The notes under the pieces: model-generated | The model's input: only the letters and a program-made list of their open reading frames with translations | Database searches by the model: none | What the model was told of the DNA's origin: nothing | Position numbers and translations under genes: made by a program | Origin: Kocuria sp. cx-455 | GTDB taxonomy: Bacteria > Actinomycetota > Actinomycetes > Actinomycetales > Micrococcaceae | Assembly: GCF_014698015.1 (NCBI RefSeq) | Contig: NZ_JACXBS010000002.1 | Span: forward strand, 434,001 to 498,000 | Length of the DNA stretch: 64,000 bases | Reading direction: 5' to 3' | Shown: positions 15,321-24,379 of the stretch, one piece after another | Numbering within the stretch: the first letter of the stretch is position 1 | Layout: each line of letters starts with the position of its first letter

Positions 15321-18058
15321 AGTGCGCTCATCTTTCCGCCGGAAAGTACGCGCTCAGCCCACTGGCTCAACGCGGCCCGATCAATCTTGGAATTGTGTCG
15401 GATATCGGTGGGGTGTTCCGGAATTACCATAACCGCGCTCGGGCGGATTCCGGTGGCGAATTCCACCGTGGACCGCACGCGATCGGCGAGGTCGCCGGGG
15501 GCCAGCCCCGGTTTCTCGGGCGCCGGGTTCGTTTCGATCACGGCCACCGTGGTCTGTGAACCCTGCGGGCCGATTCCGACCAGTGCCGTGCGACCCACAC
15601 CGGGGATGGATTGGGCCGCGTGCTCGGCGGCGACCGGGGTGACGGGGCCGGTGGACGTCGTGATCACGTGCGCCAACCGGCCTTCGACCCACAGCCGTTC
15701 GTTCTCGTCGAAATGGCCGACGTCGCCGGTACGGTGCCAGCCCGGGGTCTGGTCGGAGCTGCGTTCGGTAATCCACAACCGGTCGTAGTGGTCCTTGGCG
15801 TGCGGTGCCCGGGCCACGATCTCACCGGTGACACCCGGTTCGGTCGTGATCTGATCGGTGACATTGCCCGAGCTGTCGAGCGGTAGGACACCCAGCTGGG
15901 CGCCGTGGACGGGGGTGCCCACGCACACCCCGTTACCCGCACCGGCCATACCGCGCTGGGCATCCTCCCGCGCGGCTCGGATGACGTCCAGGCTGACATC
16001 GGTGAGCGGCAACGCCTCGGTCATGCCGTACGGGGTGTGCAATTCCGCGGCCGGGAGCAGTGTCTGCAGGCGCTCCAGCAGTGCCTCCGGGATCGGTGCG
16101 CCGGCCGAGAGCATCAGGTCGACCCGAGCGAGTGCATCGCGCTGCGCCGGGGCGAGCGCGTCCGCGGTCGCCAACACATTGTCGATGGCCGCCGGTGAAG
16201 CGAAAATCGCGGTCGCGTCAATGGCCATGACGGCCTCGGCCAGCGCCCGCGCGGTCAAGGTTTTGGGTTGGGTCACGTCCATGTCCGGGGTGACGGACGC
16301 CGCGCCCAGTGCCGGGCCCAAGAGTGCGAACGGTGCGAAGCCGGCCACCAGACCGGTTCCGGCGCGCAGACCGTAGGTCACGCGAATGGCATCGCGCATG
16401 CTCGCCATTTGACGGTGTGTGTACACCACGCCCTTGGCGGGGCCGGTGGAACCGGAGGTGAACAACACGGCGGCCTCGGCGTCGGGATCCACGAGCGGCA
16501 GTTCGCCGTGGTTCACGGTGGTCACTGAGTCCAGGAGCTCCGGAACGGTGTGCTCGACACCCAGGGCTTTCTGGGTCACGGGATCCAGGCTCACCGCGGA
16601 GATCTTGCGCCCCGGCCACCCGAGGGCCTTGGCGCCCACCAGGGCCTTGCGGATGCCGATGAACCAGTCGGGGGAGGAACCCTTGAGCGCGCGGGTCAGA
16701 CCCTTGCGACCCAGGCCCTGGTCCGCGACCACAATGACGGCGCCGATGCGCAGGCACGAGTAGATCAACGTGGTCAGCAGCGAACCGGGGGGAACCATGA
16801 GGTTCACGCGGTCACCGGGGCGCACCCCGGTGCGCAGCAGGGCGGCACCGAGACGATCGACCTGGGAACTGAGCTGCGCCCAGGACACGGTGCGTTTCAC
16901 GTTCAGGGCCGGTGCCGTGCCGTCCACGGTCTGGGCCACGGGGCCCATGTCGACCACGGCGGGGGAGTCGTCGGTGCGCCGCGCCTCGAGCTCGGCGAAG
17001 AACGGTGAGAAATCGTCCGAGGCGTTGGCGCGCTTCTCCCGGTGCTGCTGCGTAATGGGTAGGCCGGCGCCGAAGTGTTCGTCGAGCCACGTGAGGACGG
17101 GTGTCGCGATGTCGCGGGATTCACCGACCAGGTGCTTGGCACCTTCGAACCGGTGAACGTCCGCGTGCGGCGCGCGGCGCAGGAGGTCATCCAGGTAGCG
17201 CTGTTGGAACACCGGGTCGTTGGTGCCCCAGAGCAGGAGGGTGGGAACCTCACGCGCGCTCATGCGGCCCGCGATGCGCTCGTAGTCGGCGTGCGAGGGA
17301 TGATCCTCGGGTGCGGGAATGTCGGCCACGAAATGGGCAATGGCCTGGCGACGTTCGCGGGTGCGGTACGGGGCCTTGAAGGCCTTCTTCACGTCACGGC
17401 TCGGCGCGGGATCGGCCAGGGCCAGTGTGGTGTCCAGAAACGCGGTGGTGTGCTTGGTGAGGGGTTCGTGCAATGCGGAGTTCAGTGCCACCTGCAACGC
17501 GGTGGGGATCGGCTCCGCATTATCGTGGTGGAGCGCGGTGTTGGTCAGGATGGTGGCCGCGTGAACGTCCGGATGTTCCTGGGCCCAGCCCTGGGAGATC
17601 AGGCCACCCCAGTCATGGGCCAGCGTGACCACGGGAACGTCCGCGGTGTCGATGCCGAGTTCGGCGGTGAGGTCGCTCAGGTCCTGGACCCGGTCCTGCA
17701 AGCGACGGAACAGTCCCGTGCGCTCGGAGAAACCCATGTCCAGCTGGTCCACGGCGACCACGCGCCAGGGCTGGTCGGCTTCCGTGGCGGCCCGGAGCAC
17801 GCTTCGCCACAGGTAGGACCACGTGGGGTTGCCGTGAACCGCCAGGATGATACCGCGGGCGGACACGCCCGCCTTCTCCAGGGCGGGGCCGTTGTCCAGC
17901 AGGTGCCAGCGGCGCTTGCGCCCGGGCACGGGTTCCACGGCTGCCGTGGAGGCCACCGTGACGGTGGTGGACCAGGCCGGATCGATACCCGGAAGGGCGA
18001 CATCGGTCATCGGCAGTCGAGGTCCGGTCTGGGCCGATCGAGAGGTTTTCTTGCTCAC
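15317..18058 (-). CDS. oleBC: OleBC fusion: beta-lactone decarboxylase plus beta-lactone synthetase
   Basis: One 913-residue protein covers two steps. Residues about 25-330 are an alpha/beta hydrolase of the haloalkane-dehalogenase type (OleB) with HGNPTWS near 75-81 and the nucleophile Asp in HDWGG (148-152); it decarboxylates the beta-lactone to the cis-olefin. Residues about 365-913 are an acyl-AMP-ligase-like domain (OleC) with the ATP loop FTSGSTGPAKG (533-543) and YGMTE; it closes the beta-hydroxy acid to a beta-lactone. The fusion is known from actinobacterial ole clusters such as that of Micrococcus. The GTG at 18058 has TGGAG upstream; a longer frame to 18139 lacks family homology. 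Confidence 0.92.
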   Translation of the reverse strand: MSKKTSRSAQTGPRLPMTDVALPGIDPAWSTTVTVASTAAVEPVPGRKRRWHLLDNGPALEKAGVSARGIILAVHGNPTWSYLWRSVLRAATEADQPWRVVAVDQLDMGFSERTGLFRRLQDRVQDLSDLTAELGIDTADVPVVTLAHDWGGLISQGWAQEHPDVHAATILTNTALHHDNAEPIPTALQVALNSALHEPLTKHTTAFLDTTLALADPAPSRDVKKAFKAPYRTRERRQAIAHFVADIPAPEDHPSHADYERIAGRMSAREVPTLLLWGTNDPVFQQRYLDDLLRRAPHADVHRFEGAKHLVGESRDIATPVLTWLDEHFGAGLPITQQHREKRANASDDFSPFFAELEARRTDDSPAVVDMGPVAQTVDGTAPALNVKRTVSWAQLSSQVDRLGAALLRTGVRPGDRVNLMVPPGSLLTTLIYSCLRIGAVIVVADQGLGRKGLTRALKGSSPDWFIGIRKALVGAKALGWPGRKISAVSLDPVTQKALGVEHTVPELLDSVTTVNHGELPLVDPDAEAAVLFTSGSTGPAKGVVYTHRQMASMRDAIRVTYGLRAGTGLVAGFAPFALLGPALGAASVTPDMDVTQPKTLTARALAEAVMAIDATAIFASPAAIDNVLATADALAPAQRDALARVDLMLSAGAPIPEALLERLQTLLPAAELHTPYGMTEALPLTDVSLDVIRAAREDAQRGMAGAGNGVCVGTPVHGAQLGVLPLDSSGNVTDQITTEPGVTGEIVARAPHAKDHYDRLWITERSSDQTPGWHRTGDVGHFDENERLWVEGRLAHVITTSTGPVTPVAAEHAAQSIPGVGRTALVGIGPQGSQTTVAVIETNPAPEKPGLAPGDLADRVRSTVEFATGIRPSAVMVIPEHPTDIRHNSKIDRAALSQWAERVLSGGKMSAL

Positions 18059-18084
18059 GCTTGAACTCCAGTTTCTCCCAGGCG

Positions 18085-19110
18085 TTACCAGGCCAGTTCC
18101 ATCAGGGTCGTGTTCAGGCCGGACCCCACACCCAGGCACAGCACCCGGTCACCGGGCGTCAAAGTCTCGGCCTGCAGCGCCAGGGTCATGGGCAGGGCGG
18201 CCGCGGCCACATTGCCCCAGAAGGGGAAGGTCAGCGGCACGCGCTCGGGGTCCAGTCCCATGTCCGCAATGAGTTTGTTGGTGTGCGAGTTGGAGACCTG
18301 GTGAGTCACGTAGCTGTCCATGTGCAGCCAGTCCCACCCGTCGTTCTCGGCCTCTCGCATGGCGTCGACCACCAGGCCCACCCCGTGATTGAGCAGTCCG
18401 GTGGCATTGGTGATCATGCCTTCCTCGCCCCCCACGCACAGCTCGTGGTACTGGGTGCCCGCCCGAGTGACGGAACCAACGATGCGGTGCCCGTCCGGGT
18501 GCCGGTCCGCCGGGCCCACCACGGCGGCGGCCGCACCGGAACCCAGGGTGAGGGTGGCGAACTCCTGGACGACCTGATCCCGGGTGACGCCGGGCTTTTT
18601 CAACCGCTCCACGGCCGCGCGGTGCCACCGCAGTGGGTCCTCGCCGTTGACGATCAGGGCGTACTCGATGGCACCCGAGTCGATCATGGAGGACGCCACG
18701 GTCACGGCGTTGAGGAAACCCAGGCACGCATTGGTGATATCGAAGTTCAATGCCGAGCTGGGCATGCCCAGCCGGTGATGGATGCCCACGGCCACCGCTG
18801 GTTCGTAGTCGTCGCGGGTGACCGAGGAGTTGATGAACAACCCGATTTGCTCCGGCTTGATGCCTGCCTGGTCCAGTGCGGCCTGCCCCGCTTCGGTGGC
18901 GCCGTCCGAGAAGTGGCGCCCCGGGGCCCACATGCGGCGTTCCTCGATCCCGGCCAGTCGTTCGAGGAGGCCGCGGGGTAAGCGCACGCGCTTGAAGGTG
19001 TCGGCGAGCTCGTCATCGAACCGCGTTGAGGGCACCACCTCGTCTGCTTCCACCTTGGTAATGGACAGCACGGCTGCATTGCGGTTTTTTATGGTTGAGT
19101 TTCCGATCAA
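18085..19110 (-). CDS. oleA: OleA, thiolase-type condensing enzyme for olefin synthesis
   Basis: Joins two fatty acyl-CoA (or acyl-ACP) chains head-to-head to a 2-alkyl-3-ketoacid. The 341-residue thiolase-fold protein has the catalytic Cys in NACLGF (Cys129), a Glu in the YEPA segment (about 103) matching the conserved OleA Glu, His in THQVSNSHT and Asn in FWGN. It resembles FabH-type enzymes in the window, but the Glu and length mark it as OleA. The start is uncertain: TTG at 19110 is the only start codon upstream of the conserved N-terminal strand, and its ribosome binding site is weak (GAAAG). It is the first gene of the oleA-oleBC-oleD operon, 26 nt before oleBC. Confidence 0.9.
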   Translation of the reverse strand: MIGNSTIKNRNAAVLSITKVEADEVVPSTRFDDELADTFKRVRLPRGLLERLAGIEERRMWAPGRHFSDGATEAGQAALDQAGIKPEQIGLFINSSVTRDDYEPAVAVGIHHRLGMPSSALNFDITNACLGFLNAVTVASSMIDSGAIEYALIVNGEDPLRWHRAAVERLKKPGVTRDQVVQEFATLTLGSGAAAAVVGPADRHPDGHRIVGSVTRAGTQYHELCVGGEEGMITNATGLLNHGVGLVVDAMREAENDGWDWLHMDSYVTHQVSNSHTNKLIADMGLDPERVPLTFPFWGNVAAAALPMTLALQAETLTPGDRVLCLGVGSGLNTTLMELAW

Positions 19111-19144
19111 CGTGGCGCTTTCGAGACTGGGCTCTCCCCGCGCC

Positions 19145-19171
19145 GTGATGAATCGGCAAACGATTCACCAC
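19145..19171. promoter_or_regulatory. Inverted repeat upstream of oleA
   Basis: GTGATGAATCG (19145-19155) and CGATTCACCAC (19161-19171) form an 11-bp inverted repeat with one mismatch and a 5-nt centre, 35 nt upstream of oleA. A regulator binding site for the ole operon is inferred. The rest of the 279-nt gap between oleA and smc holds a TACAGT -10-like box (19308-19313) on the smc side. Confidence 0.4.
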
Positions 19172-19389
19172 CGTGGGCGCTCGAGCGAGCAGGCGGACTG
19201 GACCGGCTCAGTCTATCGACCAGGTCGAACCTTGCAGCCAGCGGCTTTCAGCCGTTTCTCTGCAGGCTGACTATTACCGGGCTCCGGATCCCCGGCCCCG
19301 CGCGGGTACAGTGGTGTGGTTGTGCGGGCCCGCCAACCCCCGGACGGGCGCCGCACGGTGGTGAACATCTCACGCTAGGAGCCCCATAC

Positions 19390-22300
19390 GTGCACTTGAA
19401 GACCCTCACCGTGCGCGGTTTCAAGTCCTTCGCTTCGGCCACCACCTTCCATTTCGAACCCGGTGTCACCGCCGTGGTGGGCCCCAATGGTTCCGGGAAG
19501 TCGAATGTGGTGGACGCGCTGTCCTGGGTGATGGGCGAGCAGGGTGCCAAGTCCCTGCGCGGCGGCACAATGGAAGACGTCATCTTCGCCGGTACCTCCG
19601 GCCGTTCCGCGCTCGGGCGCGCTCACGTGTCACTGACCATTGACAACGCGGACGGCGCCCTGCCCATTGAATACAGCGAAGTCACCATTTCCCGCACGCT
19701 CTTCAGAACCGGCGGTTCCGAATACGCCATCAACGGTCGCTCGTGCCGCCTGCTGGACATCCAGGAACTGCTCTCGGACTCGGGCCTGGGCCGCGAAATG
19801 CACGTGATCGTGGGACAGGGCCAGCTGGACCGCATCCTGCAGGCCACTCCCGAGGACCGCCGAGGCTTCATCGAGGAGGCCTCCGGAATTCTCAAGCACC
19901 GCCGCCGCAAGGAGAAGACCCTTCGCAAGCTCGATTCCCTGCAGGCCAATCTGGACCGCCTGGAGGATCTGGTGGGGGAGATCCAACGGCAGTTGACCCC
20001 GCTCGGCCGCCAGGCACGCACCGCTCGGAAGGCACAACGGATCCAGTACGACGTGCGCGATGCCAAATCCCGATTGCTCGCGGACGACCTCGAGCAGGCA
20101 CGTGCGGCGTTACGGACCGACAGTGCCGCCAGCGCCACGACCCGGGCGGAGAAACAACGCCTCGAACAACTCACGGAGCAGCTCGCGGTGCGGCTGCGGG
20201 AGACCGAGGCGCACGCGGCTCGTACGGCACCCGTGCTCAATGCCGCCCGCGCCAGCTGGTACGAACTCAGTACCGTGCGTGATCAATTCCGCGCGCTCGC
20301 CTCGTTGGCGGGGGAGCGACGCAGGCTCCTGGGATCTGCCGAACCCGAACAGGACACGGGTCAGGACGCCACCCGGCTCGAGGAACACGCCGAACGCAGC
20401 CGCGCGGAAGCGGCCGGACTCCAAGAGCGGGTTACCGAGTCTCGGGAGCACCTGGCCACCGTCGAAGCGGCCCGCCACGAGGCCGAAGAAACGGCGCGGG
20501 CAGCCGAGCAGCGCACCGCTCATCTGGTGCGCGAGGCCGCTGACCGTCGAGCGGGCCAGGCGAAATTGGCGGCCGCCGTGTCCTCCGCTCGATCCGGTTT
20601 GACCGCCGCGGAAGCCGATGTTGAACGGCTGCGCGTGGAGATCAACGACGTGATCGCTCGTTCCGAGAGTGCCCGCGGGGAACACGCTCAGCTGAGCGAA
20701 CGCGCCGACAGTCTGCGCACGGCAGTCGCGCGCAGCGCCGAGCTCGCCGAACACGCTCGTGAGACCACCGAGCAGGTCGAAACCGCCGCCCGCCAGGCCG
20801 AGGCCGAACGCCAGCGGGTGCTGCGCGAACAGCACTCCGTGACCGTTCGCCTGGACACCCTGCAGCAGTCAATGCCGCAACCCGATGGTTCGCGGGCCGT
20901 CTCGGCAAGTCACGGTGACTCCGTGCTGGGGGCGGTATCGGACGCAATACGCGTGGCCGAGGGCTGGGAACGCGCCGTGGGCGCCGCACTGGGGCCGTGG
21001 TCCGAGGCGCTCGCGGTTGCCTCCCACACTCGGGCGGCGGACATCTTCGCCTCGCTGCGCACCGAGGAATCGGGGCGCGTCAACGTGCTGGTGGCTTCCG
21101 GGCACGACGCCGCGGGCGAGCCACCCGCCCTGAACCTCCCCGAGGGAGCGGTTCCGGCGGTCTCGGCGTTGTCCGGTTCGCCACAGGCCGCCACCGATTC
21201 AGCGGCACAGGCGATCCTCACTGCGGTGCGCGGCCTGCTGGCCACCACGATCCTGGTTCCCGATGCCCACACCGCGGTGGCCGTGATGGAGGGCGTCGCG
21301 GCGTCGGGAGCCACGGGGATCCGTGCCGTGACCGCGAACGGCGATGTCTTCGGCGCCCACCGAGCGCAGGGCGGCGCGGCAGAAGCCGCCGGCAGTCTCG
21401 AGATCCACGCGCAGATCGACAAGGCCCGTTCGGAGGCCGAGCGATGGTCGCGCGAATTGGCGACGGCGGCCGCGGCGGCCGAGCACGCCGAGGCCCTGCG
21501 CATCGAGGCCACCGCCAAGGCCCGTGAAGCCGGCGGGCTCGCACGGGACCGGCAGAAGGCCGCCTCCGAGGCCGCAAATGCCCTGGGTCGGGCCGAGGCG
21601 GTGCTGGCCTCGGCGGATGCGGAACTGCAGCGCCGTCGTGAGGCCCTTGCCACCGCGCAGCAACGGCTCGATGAACGCGAAGCACTCTTGCGGGACGCGG
21701 TGGCCCGCGCCGAGGCCGTGGACAGCGGCGACGAGGAGACCCTCGAGCGGGATCAGTTGGAAGCGGCGGCGGCGAAGGACCGGGCCGATCGCGCGGCACG
21801 GCAAGCGCGCGAAACCGAAACCCAGGCGAGACTGGCCCTGCGCGGGTTGGAGGAGCAGCATCGCTCGGCGGACTCGCGGGCCACGTCTCAGGCACGTGCT
21901 GCCCGGGCCGAGCGCGTGGCGCAGGCCGAGGCCGCCCGGCGCGCCGAACGACGCCGCGTGCGGGCCACCATTGCGCAGGCCGTGTCTCAGGCCGCCGAGC
22001 ACCTGCGGTTGCGCGCCGAGGAGTCCGTGATCGAAGCGGCCCGGGTCCGAGATGCGGTGGACGTGGAACGCGCCGGACTGGACGAGGCGGCCGGGCGCCT
22101 GCGCGCCGAGCGCGACGATCTGGGCAAACAACTCAACGCGGTGACCGAGCAATTGCACCGTGAAGAATTGGACCTGGCGCAGCGGCAGGCGAGGCTCGAG
22201 GCGCTCGAGAAGTCCTCGCTCGAAGAACTGGGGATGACCCCGGACTACCTGGTGAATCACTACGGACCGCACCTGCCCGTCCCCGACGCCGACGCCGTGT

Positions 22301-23043
22301 TGGAAGCCGCCCAGGACGCGGAGGAGCGCGGCGAAACCCAGGACCCCTCGCGCATGCCGGCCATGACGGATCCCGGTGCGCCGTTCCGGCGCGCCGAGCA
22401 GGAGACCCGGTTGCGGAGGGCGGAAAAGCAGCTCAAGGCGCTGGGCAAGGTGAATCCCCTGGCGCTGGAGGAATTCGCGGCGCTGGCGGAACGTCATGGT
22501 TTCCTGGTGGAGCAGCTGGAGGACGTCAAGAACTCCCGCGCGGATCTGCGCAACATCATCCGCCAGGTGGACGAGCATGTGGAACGCGTGTTCACCGAGG
22601 CTTACCGGGACACCGCCGAGCAATTCGTGCAGGTCTTCGCGACCTTGTTTCCCGGGGGGGAGGGGCGGCTGCGCCTGACCGACCCGGATGACATGCTCAC
22701 CACCGGCGTGGACGTGGAGGCGCGCCCGGCGGGCAAGAAGATCAAGCGACTGTCGCTGCTGTCCGGTGGCGAGCGCTCGCTGACCGCGCTGGCGTTGCTC
22801 GTGGCCATCTTCAAGGCCCGGCCCTCGCCGTTCTACGTGATGGACGAGGTCGAGGCGGCCCTGGACGATCGCAACCTGGGTCGCCTGCTGAGCATTTTCC
22901 AGCAGCTGCAGGAAAGTTCGCAGCTGATCATCGTGACGCACCAGAAGCGCACCATGGAGATCGCCGACGCCCTGTACGGCGTGTCCATGCGCGGTGACGG
23001 GGTGAGCTTGGTGGTGGGGCAGAAGCTCGCGGAGCTGCGCTGA
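19390..23043 (+). CDS. smc: Chromosome segregation protein SMC
   Basis: A 1217-residue condensin ATPase that organises the chromosome with ScpA and ScpB. Walker A GPNGSGKS is at 31-38. Two long coiled coils, very rich in Ala, Glu and Arg, flank a hinge region (about 510-650). The ABC signature LSGGERS is at about 1124, and Walker B YVMDE follows near 1150. The length is normal for bacterial SMC. GTG start with AGGAG 8 nt upstream. Unusually, oleA-oleBC-oleD separate it from its normal neighbour mutM. Confidence 0.97.
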   Translation: MHLKTLTVRGFKSFASATTFHFEPGVTAVVGPNGSGKSNVVDALSWVMGEQGAKSLRGGTMEDVIFAGTSGRSALGRAHVSLTIDNADGALPIEYSEVTISRTLFRTGGSEYAINGRSCRLLDIQELLSDSGLGREMHVIVGQGQLDRILQATPEDRRGFIEEASGILKHRRRKEKTLRKLDSLQANLDRLEDLVGEIQRQLTPLGRQARTARKAQRIQYDVRDAKSRLLADDLEQARAALRTDSAASATTRAEKQRLEQLTEQLAVRLRETEAHAARTAPVLNAARASWYELSTVRDQFRALASLAGERRRLLGSAEPEQDTGQDATRLEEHAERSRAEAAGLQERVTESREHLATVEAARHEAEETARAAEQRTAHLVREAADRRAGQAKLAAAVSSARSGLTAAEADVERLRVEINDVIARSESARGEHAQLSERADSLRTAVARSAELAEHARETTEQVETAARQAEAERQRVLREQHSVTVRLDTLQQSMPQPDGSRAVSASHGDSVLGAVSDAIRVAEGWERAVGAALGPWSEALAVASHTRAADIFASLRTEESGRVNVLVASGHDAAGEPPALNLPEGAVPAVSALSGSPQAATDSAAQAILTAVRGLLATTILVPDAHTAVAVMEGVAASGATGIRAVTANGDVFGAHRAQGGAAEAAGSLEIHAQIDKARSEAERWSRELATAAAAAEHAEALRIEATAKAREAGGLARDRQKAASEAANALGRAEAVLASADAELQRRREALATAQQRLDEREALLRDAVARAEAVDSGDEETLERDQLEAAAAKDRADRAARQARETETQARLALRGLEEQHRSADSRATSQARAARAERVAQAEAARRAERRRVRATIAQAVSQAAEHLRLRAEESVIEAARVRDAVDVERAGLDEAAGRLRAERDDLGKQLNAVTEQLHREELDLAQRQARLEALEKSSLEELGMTPDYLVNHYGPHLPVPDADAVLEAAQDAEERGETQDPSRMPAMTDPGAPFRRAEQETRLRRAEKQLKALGKVNPLALEEFAALAERHGFLVEQLEDVKNSRADLRNIIRQVDEHVERVFTEAYRDTAEQFVQVFATLFPGGEGRLRLTDPDDMLTTGVDVEARPAGKKIKRLSLLSGGERSLTALALLVAIFKARPSPFYVMDEVEAALDDRNLGRLLSIFQQLQESSQLIIVTHQKRTMEIADALYGVSMRGDGVSLVVGQKLAELR

Positions 23044-23049
23044 GGGGGA

Positions 23050-24351
23050 TCAGCCCCGTTGGTGCTGGTCGTCCGGGTTCTCGTTCTTGGGGTTCTCCTC
23101 CGGGGGCATGGTCTCCTTGGCCGGCAGCCACGCGAGCGCGGCCAGGAGCATGAGGCCGCCGGAGACGCCGAACGCCCACCCGAAGCCGGCGGCGTCCGCG
23201 AGTGCTCCCGCCAGGATCGGACCCAGGATCTGGCCCGCATCAGCGCTCATTTGGTAGCGAGACAGCACTCTGCCGCCGGCGCGCTCCGGACCGATGACGT
23301 CTGCCACCGCGGCCTGCTGGCCGGGGTTGAGGGTGCCGGAGCCCATGCCCGAGATCAGGGACAGGATCACGAACAACGGGACGGATGAGACCAGTCCCAC
23401 GCCAATGGTGGCCAGGGCGCAGACGCTCAATCCGGTGAGGATGAGCGGTTTGCGGCCCAGCTTGTCGGTCAACCGACCGGTGAATGTGAGGGCCAGGGCG
23501 TTACCGGCCGCGAACACCGCGAGGGCCAGCCCGGCAACCCGCGGGCCCTCTCCGACCAGCTGAACGGCGAGCAGGGGGATGAGGGCCACGCGCACGCCGT
23601 AGGCCGTCCACCCCGTGGCAAAGCTGGACACCAGGGCGGAGCGGTAGGCGCCCACCTGGAAGGCCTCGTGGAACGTCATGGGCGGCTGCGGGTTCTTGGC
23701 CTTGCGGGCCGCGAGGGTCTCGTCCTTGAGCCGGAGGTAAACCACGGCGGAGGCGATCAGCAGCGCCACCGCGTAAATGATGAACGGTGCCTGCATTCCG
23801 AAGCCGGCGAGCAAGCCACCCACGACCGGCCCCAGGATGCCGCCCAACAGGAACGCGGTGGCGTAGAACCCGGAGATCCGGCCGCGCATCCGAGGCGGCG
23901 CCAAACGCACGATCAAGCCCATGGCCGAGACCGTGAACATGGTGGAGCCAACACCGCCCAGGCCGCGGAACAGCAGCAACTGCCAGTAGGTCTCGGCGAA
24001 CGCGGTGGCCGCCGAGGATACCGCCACGACCAGCAGGCCGATCAAATAGGTGGGGCGTTCACCCAGCTTGTTCACGACCGCGCCGCTGGCCGGGGCGAAC
24101 AGCAACCGGCACAGCGCGAACGCGCTCACCACGGCGGAGGCCGCGGCCACGCCCACGCCGAAGCTGGAGGCGAACTGGGGCAGCACCGGGGCCACGATTC
24201 CGTAGCCGATGGCGATCACGAAGGCCGCCGCGATGAGCACCTTGATCTGGGAGGGCACCTTCTCCTTGCCGCCGGGGACCACCGGCTGAGGGCCCGTGAC
24301 GGGTGTGGAGCTCGGATCGGTGGGCGCGGGATCTTCGTTTGGGTGGGACAC
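23050..24351 (-). CDS. MFS exporter, DHA1 (12-TM, tetracycline-type)
   Basis: A 433-residue antiporter with 12 hydrophobic segments. After TM2 it carries a degenerate motif A (NKLGERPTYL). Between the halves it has a second motif A-like DKLGRKPL and a motif C-type glycine run (ATAFLLGGILGPVVGG). Likely exports a drug or metabolite; no substrate can be read. GTG at 24351 is chosen: it has no Shine-Dalgarno sequence, but TAAACT lies 7 nt upstream, consistent with a leaderless mRNA. The GTG at 24387 would overlap ftsY. It converges on smc, with only 6 nt between the stop codons and no visible terminator. Confidence 0.85.
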   Translation of the reverse strand: MSHPNEDPAPTDPSSTPVTGPQPVVPGGKEKVPSQIKVLIAAAFVIAIGYGIVAPVLPQFASSFGVGVAAASAVVSAFALCRLLFAPASGAVVNKLGERPTYLIGLLVVAVSSAATAFAETYWQLLLFRGLGGVGSTMFTVSAMGLIVRLAPPRMRGRISGFYATAFLLGGILGPVVGGLLAGFGMQAPFIIYAVALLIASAVVYLRLKDETLAARKAKNPQPPMTFHEAFQVGAYRSALVSSFATGWTAYGVRVALIPLLAVQLVGEGPRVAGLALAVFAAGNALALTFTGRLTDKLGRKPLILTGLSVCALATIGVGLVSSVPLFVILSLISGMGSGTLNPGQQAAVADVIGPERAGGRVLSRYQMSADAGQILGPILAGALADAAGFGWAFGVSGGLMLLAALAWLPAKETMPPEENPKNENPDDQHQRG

Positions 24352-24358
24352 GTCGAGC

Positions 24359-24364
24359 AGTTTA
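24359..24364 (-). promoter_or_regulatory. -10 box of a likely leaderless MFS transcript
   Basis: TAAACT on the minus strand, 7 nt before the GTG at 24351. It overlaps the region just upstream of ftsY (start 24380), so the two divergent promoters are packed together. Confidence 0.35.
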
Positions 24365-24379
24365 TGGGAGATTAGAAAC

